DNA of 8,956 nt from JTS-RE9 sp964649195 (lineage in GTDB: Bacteria > Planctomycetota > Phycisphaerae > Phycisphaerales > Phycisphaeraceae), in the NCBI GenBank assembly GCA_964649195.1, contig CAZYPK010000188.1:1-8956 (forward strand), read 5' to 3'. Position 1 is the first letter of the stretch, and the number at the start of each line of letters is the position of its first letter. The position numbers were made by a program, and so were the translations under genes. The notes under the pieces are model-generated. The model was given only the letters and a program-made list of their open reading frames with translations, did not search any database and was not told the DNA's origin. Shown here piece by piece: positions 1-4,646 of the stretch.

Positions 1-150
1 TGAACAGCCTCAAGAGGTGGTGATGCGCGCCCTGTGCTTTCAGCCTCGAACACCCTCGCGTTTTCCGTTCGATCCCGACACGACAACTTCGCCCGCTGCC
101 GTCGTCGCACCTTCGCCGCGCGATGGAGCGCCCCTTCAGGCTGTTCATCT

Positions 151-171
151 CCGCGACTCGTTGAGTCGCGG
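151..171. other. Perfect 9-bp hairpin, 3-nt loop
   Basis: CCGCGACTC (151-159), loop GTT, GAGTCGCGG (163-171) form a perfect inverted repeat. There is no T run on either side, so it is not a clear intrinsic terminator. It could end a transcript arriving from the left by another mechanism, or be a regulatory stem. Confidence 0.45.
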
Positions 172-182
172 CTCTTATCCAA

Positions 183-198
183 ATTCCAACCTTGGAAT
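183..198. promoter_or_regulatory. Palindrome, candidate operator
   Basis: ATTCCAACCTTGGAAT is a 7-bp perfect inverted repeat around a 2-bp centre, ending 25 bp upstream of the -35 box at 224. The size and position fit a dimeric regulator site for the plus-strand promoter. On the minus strand it also sits within the spacer of a weak promoter-like pair (TTGATT, 16 bp, GATAAG). The regulator is unknown and the role is inferred from position only. Confidence 0.35.
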
Positions 199-223
199 CA
201 ACCATCATTTCGCTCAATTTTTC

Positions 224-251
224 TTGACTGACGCGATCTGTAATCGATAAT
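224..251 (+). promoter_or_regulatory. Sigma70-type promoter for the small RNA
   Basis: TTGACT (224-229) and GATAAT (246-251) each match 5 of 6 consensus bases, with a 16-bp spacer. An AT-rich stretch (CTCAATTTTTC, 213-223) lies directly upstream and could serve as an UP element. Transcription would start near 258. This is the best promoter-like sequence I see in the window. Confidence 0.65.
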
Positions 252-460
252 GAAAGGGTGATGAGCGTCGGTCGTTGACAGCGGGAAAACCTCGTGCTGC
301 GACGAACGAATCGAGTCACCGCCCGAGGCAACGTCTCCTGCGCCCTCGGGTTGACGTGTCCCGCAAGACGTTGCGGGGCGAAAACAAATCGGCGGCTGCG
401 ACCGGACGGGTGCCCTCGGCCCCAGCCCGGTCGAAGCGACGGCTGATGCGGCTTCTTCTT

Positions 461-474
461 AAAGGAGGTGATCC
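461..474 (+). promoter_or_regulatory. Perfect 14-nt extended Shine-Dalgarno
   Basis: AAAGGAGGTGATCC is complementary over its full length to the conserved 3' end of bacterial 16S rRNA (GGATCACCTCCTTT). Natural ribosome binding sites rarely exceed 6-9 pairs. AGGAGG ends 6 nt before a GTG at 475, an ideal spacing for initiation. It could drive translation of the tiny frame at 475-507 or simply hold 30S subunits. The other genes here use only GGAG-type sites or none. Confidence 0.6.
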
Positions 475-507
475 GTGATCGAATGTCTTAAGGGGCTGCG
501 CAACTGA
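475..507 (+). CDS. Possible 10-codon leader peptide
   Basis: GTG at 475 with stop TGA at 505-507 gives MIECLKGLRN, placed 6 nt after the very strong AGGAGG. Its start overlaps the stop of a preceding frame (275-478) as GTGA, the same overlap seen between the TPR and VWA genes. The 3' part runs into the first of the twin hairpins, so translation would open that hairpin, as in an attenuation leader. However, no gene follows before the terminator at 554. The product matches nothing I know; it may be a real mini-ORF or a by-product of the ribosome-binding sequence. Confidence 0.25.
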   Translation: MIECLKGLRN

Positions 508-543
508 CGTTGCAGTCCGACGGGGCTGCGGTTGTGCAGTCCG
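492..543 (+). repeat. Twin hairpins with identical arms
   Basis: GGGGCTGCG occurs at 492-500 and 522-530, and TGCAGTCCG at 511-519 and 535-543. Each pair folds into the same 7-bp stem (GGGCTGC with GCAGTCC, one G-U pair), with a 12-nt loop in the first and a 6-nt loop in the second. The first loop contains CAAC (501-504) and the second GTTG (531-534), so the loops could pair with each other. The tandem arrangement suggests a duplicated RNA module just before the terminator. Confidence 0.55.
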
Positions 544-553
544 GCAATCCAAT

Positions 554-587
554 GGCCCGCCCGGCATCAAGCCGGGCGGGCCTTTTT
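554..587 (+). terminator. Rho-independent terminator
   Basis: GGCCCGCCCGGC (554-565), loop ATCAA, GCCGGGCGGGCC (571-582) form a perfect 12-bp stem followed by TTTTT (583-587). The T run makes it a plus-strand terminator closing the candidate small RNA. Read on the minus strand the stem is followed by ATTGGATT, so it would be at best a weak terminator for the restriction gene, which ends at 639 and converges on it. Confidence 0.85.
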
Positions 588-638
588 CGTTTCACCGGTT
601 TTCGTTGCGGGATAAGAGCGAGCCGCAGCGCAATTTAT

Positions 639-1334
639 TCATACGAATGCGGATTCGCCATACTTGGAAAAATAGTAATACACACTCTTTTCCGCCACCG
701 AACCGCATCGCTCAACCATTTCAGCCTGAGTCCATTCGGCAACTCTGAAATAAAACGACCCGCGATTGAAGACCTGCCCCTGATTGTGAACATACTCGTG
801 ATTCAGTTTTCCAAACATGGCGATCGTCACCACGCGGTCAAGGATGCTTGAATCGTCCGAGAAATCGCACCCATCGCCGAAACAGACAAATGGAAATATC
901 GCCTCCGCAAGCATGGCTGATCGGAATCCGATCACATTCTTTCCAAGTCGCTCAATGGCGTTGCCCTTGGACTGCCTCGACTTGCCTTCGGCCGCCCGCA
1001 GGTCATTGGTCCCTTGATTCTTCTTTTCGCTTATCAATATGGGAAACGCCTTGTCCGACTTGTCCAGCATGGAAAGAATGCCGCCGTCGGGACGCATCGA
1101 AGAGGTCCGATGAAAGTAATGAAATTCAACATCGGGGTAATGATGCCGCAGACCTTCCACAATCTCATGCAACGGCCAATGCGCCTGATGTGACAATCGA
1201 AGGCCCGGAAATTTGTGAAGCAACCGATCGCAGACCTGTTCCAGCGCGCGGTCAAGGGTCTTTTCCTGTCGTTTGGACCTGGTGTTGATGATGGTTCCGG
1301 AACGAAGTCCGCGAAGTTGATCTTTTTTGGCCAT
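639..1334 (-). CDS. EcoRI-family type II restriction endonuclease
   Basis: This 231-aa protein should cut unmethylated DNA as a type II restriction enzyme. It carries EcoRI landmarks: RPDGG with Asp83, then SEKKNQG with Glu103 and Lys105, which has exactly the D-x19-E-x-K spacing I recall for EcoRI Asp91, Glu111 and Lys113. KGNAIERLGKN (123-133) matches the EcoRI recognition segment GNAIERSHKN. ILDR (164-167) resembles the EcoRI ILNRLDR region, but the second Arg (Arg203 in EcoRI) has no clear equivalent. EcoRI and MunI share GNAIER and the inner AATT, so an AATT-centred target is likely while the outer base pair is uncertain. EcoRI is 277 aa; this one is shorter mainly in loops and the C-terminus. 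I chose the ATG at 1334, 5 bp after the methyltransferase stop, because the frame's upstream extension to 1598 overlaps that gene and looks like shadow sequence. No clear ribosome binding site is present, so translation is probably coupled to the methyltransferase. GC is visibly lower than in the operon upstream (26 of 60 bases at 661-720), suggesting transfer. Confidence 0.88.
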   Translation of the reverse strand: MAKKDQLRGLRSGTIINTRSKRQEKTLDRALEQVCDRLLHKFPGLRLSHQAHWPLHEIVEGLRHHYPDVEFHYFHRTSSMRPDGGILSMLDKSDKAFPILISEKKNQGTNDLRAAEGKSRQSKGNAIERLGKNVIGFRSAMLAEAIFPFVCFGDGCDFSDDSSILDRVVTIAMFGKLNHEYVHNQGQVFNRGSFYFRVAEWTQAEMVERCGSVAEKSVYYYFSKYGESAFV

Positions 1335-1339
1335 GTCGT

Positions 1340-2473
1340 TTATTTTCGCAGCAGGTACAGGAATTCCGTCACATGTATCGATCGTTCCCGCAGATTGCGG
1401 CTGCCCCTGAAAGTATTGTACGGCGTCTCCAATACGGTCATCGCGCCAAGTCCGCTCAATCTTGCCCGGAACCGTTCGTGAGCAATAAATCCTTCCGAGT
1501 TGTACGAAATCATGACATACTTCGCGGGGCATTCCTCGATGACATGAAACAGGGCGTCCTCCGCCTCCTTCCGCTGGTTGTATCGGGATCGGTTCCAATC
1601 GGTCGGGATGCCTGAAACGGAGCTTATTTCCGCCGGCGGCCTGTAATCCACCAGCAGATTAAGCATGAAGTAATTGGAACCGTAGGGATGTTGATTGTAA
1701 GGAGGATCGAGGTAGGCGACATCGACCTGCGGCAGGGTTGACACCAGGTCATTGGCGTCGCATTGATGCACGGCCACGGGGCATTCGTATCGGGAGAAGA
1801 GGGGGGTTGTCAGTCGGATGTCGCCTTTGATGCGCACCAATGCGTCCCTGCCGCTGCCGCCATATTGCCCGACGCCTTCCTTCGACTTGTAAAAGCCTTT
1901 GAACACGCCGGACGTATTGGCGTGTACCGAAGCCTTGGCCAGCAACGGCGCCAGGTAATACTTTTGATGTTCCGGAGGAAATGCCGCGATCCGTTGCCGG
2001 GCCGTGTCAAGATACATGGCGTTTCTGCGGGTATAGAAAACGCGGTCTTCGCGGGTGATGTTCGATTCGTCGCGAGGGGCATAGAGATCGGTGATGAACC
2101 CGGCTTGCAGATCGGCTTCAATGTCAAGATGCAACCTGTGCGCCGTCTGCGTCAATTGCCCGATGTCAACATCCGATCGATTGGTGAGATAACACTCGTT
2201 GGAGACCCGACTGTACGATTCGAGATCGTTCACAATCAGGCGGGAAGCGTGTTGCTTCATATAGCGGGCGACGACACCGGTGCCTGAGAACAGATCGACG
2301 ATATCCAAACCGCTTTTGCCAAGTTCCTTCTTGACCTGCGCCAACCCCTGGCCGATCAGGGGCAGCAGCGATCGTTTGTTTCCAATGTAGGTGATCAGTT
2401 GCTCCTCCAGAAAACGGGAATCCTCTCCCAGGTCCGATTCGGGAAGCAATGATAGTTGTGCATGAGCGGCCAT
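1340..2473 (-). CDS. D12-class DNA adenine-N6 methyltransferase
   Basis: The 377-aa protein is the likely protective partner of the EcoRI-like nuclease, methylating adenine in the same site with S-adenosylmethionine. Motifs in order are YIGNKRSLLPLI (29-40, motif X), DLFSGTGVVA (60-69, motif I, AdoMet binding), a middle region of about 150 residues that should hold the target-recognition part, and YLDPPYNQHPYGSNYF (254-269, motif IV with the DPPY catalytic signature), then MISYNSEG (321-328). This order is that of the alpha/D12 group (Dam-like, COG3392 type). ATG at 2473 has GGAG six bases upstream. It starts 16 bp after the VWA stop and ends 5 bp before the nuclease start, giving the usual methylase-first order. 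To my recollection the methylases of EcoRI and RsrI are of other classes, so this pairing is unusual. The lone GAATTC in the window lies in its last codons (1361-1366). Confidence 0.92.
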   Translation of the reverse strand: MAAHAQLSLLPESDLGEDSRFLEEQLITYIGNKRSLLPLIGQGLAQVKKELGKSGLDIVDLFSGTGVVARYMKQHASRLIVNDLESYSRVSNECYLTNRSDVDIGQLTQTAHRLHLDIEADLQAGFITDLYAPRDESNITREDRVFYTRRNAMYLDTARQRIAAFPPEHQKYYLAPLLAKASVHANTSGVFKGFYKSKEGVGQYGGSGRDALVRIKGDIRLTTPLFSRYECPVAVHQCDANDLVSTLPQVDVAYLDPPYNQHPYGSNYFMLNLLVDYRPPAEISSVSGIPTDWNRSRYNQRKEAEDALFHVIEECPAKYVMISYNSEGFIAHERFRARLSGLGAMTVLETPYNTFRGSRNLRERSIHVTEFLYLLRK

Positions 2474-2489
2474 TGATCACTCCACAAGG

Positions 2490-4646
2490 TCAATACAACG
2501 TCTTCAAATCAAACCGGTCCTTCAGTTCCTTGATCTTCGTCTTGAGGTCGGGCCTTTCGCCCCGGCGGATGATTTCGCTGTAGAGGTGGTGGAGTTTCCA
2601 GAAGGCCCATTCCTCCGGGATTTCCTTGCGGCCGATCGCGGCGGCGGGCAGGTCGCCGCCGAAGGTGACATCCATCGCCTTGTTGCCGTTGTGGCCGCCC
2701 ACCCGCATGGTGAAGGCTCCGCCTTTCTCGTACCGGCCATAGATGTTGAAGGTTTCGCCCTGATGGATGTTGGGCAGGTTGTGCGGGAAGACTTCGTCCA
2801 TCTCCAGGCCGATGACGTTGAGGTTGACATCCTTGAGGATCGGATAGCGGATGCGGCTGAGCAGATCGCGCACGGTTCCCGCGGCCTGTTCGGGCTGCGT
2901 GGCGAAAACGGAGAACCCTTTGTTGCGGTAGGCCAGGAAGTTGAGCAGTTCGCGGTTCTGCCGGGCGCCGACGCCGACGCAGTAGATGCTGGCGTTGAGG
3001 TCGTTGTCGCGGGTGACGAGGTTGATCAGTTCGCGGGTGTCCATGACGCCCTGCGTGGGCACGCCGTCGGAGATGAAGATGAGGTAGTAGGCCCGCTGGG
3101 CGGCGGTGTCGCGCTGGAGCAGGCGGGAGAGCGAGCGGTTGATGTCGGTGTTGCCCCTGCTGGTGCCGCCGCGCAGGAACTGCTGGGCGCGGGCGATGGT
3201 GGCCGAGTCGGCGGCGGCGATCCTGTCATCGGAAAAAAGCGTGGCCTTGTCGCTGAAGAAGACGATGTTGAAGCGGTCGCCTTCGTTGAGGGTGGAAAGC
3301 CCGTCGCGCACGCCCTGGGTGATGCTGTTGACCCACGTCTGCGGGACGGAGCCGGACGTGTCGATGAGAAAGATCACATCCTTGGGCATCGTCCTGAGTT
3401 TTCGCAGCGAACGCTTGGCGGTGATCGCCACCTGGAAATAGCTGTAATGATCCGGCTTGCTCGATTGGAAGAGGCCGCCGCCGATGTCGGGGCGGAAGCG
3501 GGTGATCAGGTAATCGAAATCGTCATCGAGCTTTTCGGGGATGTCCAGCGTGCGCGCTTCCTGAAGGGCGATGGCGGCGACTTCGATGGGTGGCGCGGCG
3601 GCGTTGGAATCGAGCAGGCGGCGATCGATGGTCGGGCCGGTGTCGGCGACGACGGGGTGGGTGGGCGCGGGGACTTTCAGGTTGTCCGCGAAGCTGAAGC
3701 CTGCGCCGGCGGGGGCACCGGGGGGGGCGGGGCTTCCGGGGGCGCCGGGCAGCATGTCTTTGAGCAGCGACCTGGCTTGCGCGGCGGTGGAAGGTCCGGC
3801 ATCGGTGGATGTCGAAGGCGCGGCGGCGGGGTTGGTGGTCGAGCCGGTGACGATGGGCAGTTCGACGGCGGCGCCGCCTGCGAGTTTGGAGGTGATATCG
3901 CCGGGCAGATCGAGGCCGGCGGTGGAGGCGTGCAGATCGGCGGTGGAAGCCGGCGGGCGAACATCAGGATGTTCGACGGCGGCCGGCCTGGGCGTGGCGG
4001 TCGATTCGATGCCTGCGGCGGAGCCTTCGATCCTGCCCAGCAGCAGCATCCTGCTCAGGTCGCCCAGCCCCGGTTGCGGCGCGGGCCTGGCGATGGCTTC
4101 GCCGGAATTGAGAATCGGATCGTCATAAATCGGGTCCTCCACCGGCGGGGCCAGCACGCGGAAGGTGTGATCGATCGATTCATCCACCAAGGCCACCGGC
4201 AGCTTGCCTGCGGTCTGGTTCGCCATGACCACGCCGATGGCGACGTGAACGAGCAGGCTCATGAAGAGTGCGATGGTGATGAGGATATTGGGCGAGGTTT
4301 CGCCGGGCAGCCGTTTGAAGCGCGAGCTGCGGGAAAAAGCGGAGAAAGCGGGGGGAGCCGAAGGAGCCGGAAGAGCGGAAGGAGCCGAGAGAGCCGGAAG
4401 AGCAGGAGGAGCAGGAGGAGCAGGAGGAGCAGAAGGAGTTGAAGGGGTACGTGAAGCATATCCAACCACTGCCGCCGCTTCCGCTCTTCCCGCTCCTTCT
4501 GCTCTTTCGGCTCCCTCGGCTCTTCCGGCTCCCCCGGCTCCATTCAACAGATCGCCCAGCGCCCCCTGCTCAGAGGGACCGCCGGTCTGCTTTGGGCGGA
4601 CATCGGCGGGGTTGATGTTTTTTTTCCGCTTCTTGCCGGAGCTCAC
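2490..4646 (-). CDS. Membrane-anchored VWA-domain protein, TonB-like layout
   Basis: This 718-aa protein has a short basic cytoplasmic start (MSSGKKRKKN), a low-complexity Ala/Gly/Pro/Ser segment (about 36-105) encoded by a DNA repeat element, one membrane helix (about 121-142, ILITIALFMSLLVHVAIGVV), a long Pro/Ala-rich linker (to about 400) and a von Willebrand A domain (about 420-600). The metal-site (MIDAS) residues are visible: DTSGS at 429-433, Thr in GGTSRGNTD (493-501) and Asp527 in ISDG. The C-terminal 100 residues form a further beta-rich and helical region. VWA domains bind partner proteins through a divalent metal. One N-terminal anchor followed by a Pro-rich linker resembles TonB or TolA, so I infer a periplasmic partner of the ExbB/ExbD motor. 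Start is GTG at 4646 with GGAGGG six bases upstream; it overlaps the TPR stop as GTGA, implying translational coupling. The family is clear; the exact role is unknown. Confidence 0.88.
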   Translation of the reverse strand: MSSGKKRKKNINPADVRPKQTGGPSEQGALGDLLNGAGGAGRAEGAERAEGAGRAEAAAVVGYASRTPSTPSAPPAPPAPPALPALSAPSALPAPSAPPAFSAFSRSSRFKRLPGETSPNILITIALFMSLLVHVAIGVVMANQTAGKLPVALVDESIDHTFRVLAPPVEDPIYDDPILNSGEAIARPAPQPGLGDLSRMLLLGRIEGSAAGIESTATPRPAAVEHPDVRPPASTADLHASTAGLDLPGDITSKLAGGAAVELPIVTGSTTNPAAAPSTSTDAGPSTAAQARSLLKDMLPGAPGSPAPPGAPAGAGFSFADNLKVPAPTHPVVADTGPTIDRRLLDSNAAAPPIEVAAIALQEARTLDIPEKLDDDFDYLITRFRPDIGGGLFQSSKPDHYSYFQVAITAKRSLRKLRTMPKDVIFLIDTSGSVPQTWVNSITQGVRDGLSTLNEGDRFNIVFFSDKATLFSDDRIAAADSATIARAQQFLRGGTSRGNTDINRSLSRLLQRDTAAQRAYYLIFISDGVPTQGVMDTRELINLVTRDNDLNASIYCVGVGARQNRELLNFLAYRNKGFSVFATQPEQAAGTVRDLLSRIRYPILKDVNLNVIGLEMDEVFPHNLPNIHQGETFNIYGRYEKGGAFTMRVGGHNGNKAMDVTFGGDLPAAAIGRKEIPEEWAFWKLHHLYSEIIRRGERPDLKTKIKELKDRFDLKTLY
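4327..4542. repeat. Hairpin repeat element, copy A (inside VWA gene)
   Basis: A purine-rich arm (about 4327-4437), a core (4438-4495) and a pyrimidine-rich arm (to about 4542) make an imperfect inverted repeat. The arms consist of 9-bp units of the GAGCCGGAA / GAGCAGGAG type and, on the other side, CGGCTCTTC types. The core matches copy B at 55 of 58 positions. Because units are 9 bp, unit gain or loss keeps the reading frame; here they encode tripeptides such as GAG, RAE, PSA and PPA in the VWA protein just before its membrane helix. Boundaries are approximate. Confidence 0.75.

Larger units (their letters stand above)
1..223. other. Left-edge stretch without a convincing gene
   Basis: I see no recognisable protein or RNA gene here. 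The short plus-strand frames are Arg/Ser/Pro-rich and lack a ribosome binding site. A minus-strand frame starting with ATG at 148 (MNSLKGRSIARR...) stays open to the window edge but is only about 49 codons, Arg/Cys-rich and unrecognised. The first 14 bases (TGAACAGCCTCAAG) are an inverted copy, 13 of 14 matching, of 134-147 (CTTCAGGCTGTTCA). A hairpin and a palindrome in this stretch are listed separately. The region probably acts as the spacer upstream of the small-RNA promoter at 224-251. Confidence 0.5.
258..587 (+). ncRNA. Candidate structured small RNA or leader (~330 nt)
   Basis: The unit is defined by a strong promoter-like sequence just upstream and a perfect intrinsic terminator at its end. 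Visible local stems are 272-275/302-305 with 279-282/296-299; 322-328/344-350 (CCCGAGG/CCTCGGG); 360-366/371-377 (CCCGCAA, loop GACG, TTGCGGG); 399-405/427-433 (CGACCGG/CCGGTCG); two near-identical hairpins at 493-518 and 523-542; and the terminator. Between the stems lies AAAGGAGGTGATCC (461-474), an exact complement of the usual 16S rRNA 3' end. The loop of the second stem carries TCTCCT (334-339), which could pair with AGGAGG and mask it. I do not see the conserved blocks of RNase P RNA, tmRNA, SRP RNA or 6S RNA, and a 16S gene in reverse is excluded because the sequence after the 14-mer is not 16S. A TTG-started frame (275-478) runs through it, is very basic and lacks a ribosome binding site. 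It may be a free RNA or the leader of the short frame at 475. Confidence 0.5.

Noticed and set aside
461..474. 3' end of a reverse-strand 16S rRNA gene
   Set aside because: The 14-mer matches, but the following bases (GTGATCGAATG) are not the conserved 16S sequence that should come next.
275..478. 67-codon TTG-started frame in the small RNA
   Set aside because: It is strongly basic, has no ribosome binding site at a usable distance, and its sequence is explained by paired RNA stems; only its GTGA overlap with the frame at 475 made me hesitate.
510..851. 113-codon plus-strand open frame
   Set aside because: It reads straight through the perfect terminator and into the antisense of the nuclease gene, and shows no domain.
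1335..1598. N-terminal extension of the restriction enzyme
   Set aside because: The frame is open to 1598 but lies wholly inside the methyltransferase C-terminus. The EcoRI-like sequence fits a start at 1334, right after the methylase stop.
2586..4442. 618-codon plus-strand open frame
   Set aside because: It is antisense to the VWA gene, low in complexity, rich in Gly/Val/Asp/Arg, and has no recognisable domain; high GC with third-position bias produces such shadows. The minus frame has a clear VWA domain.
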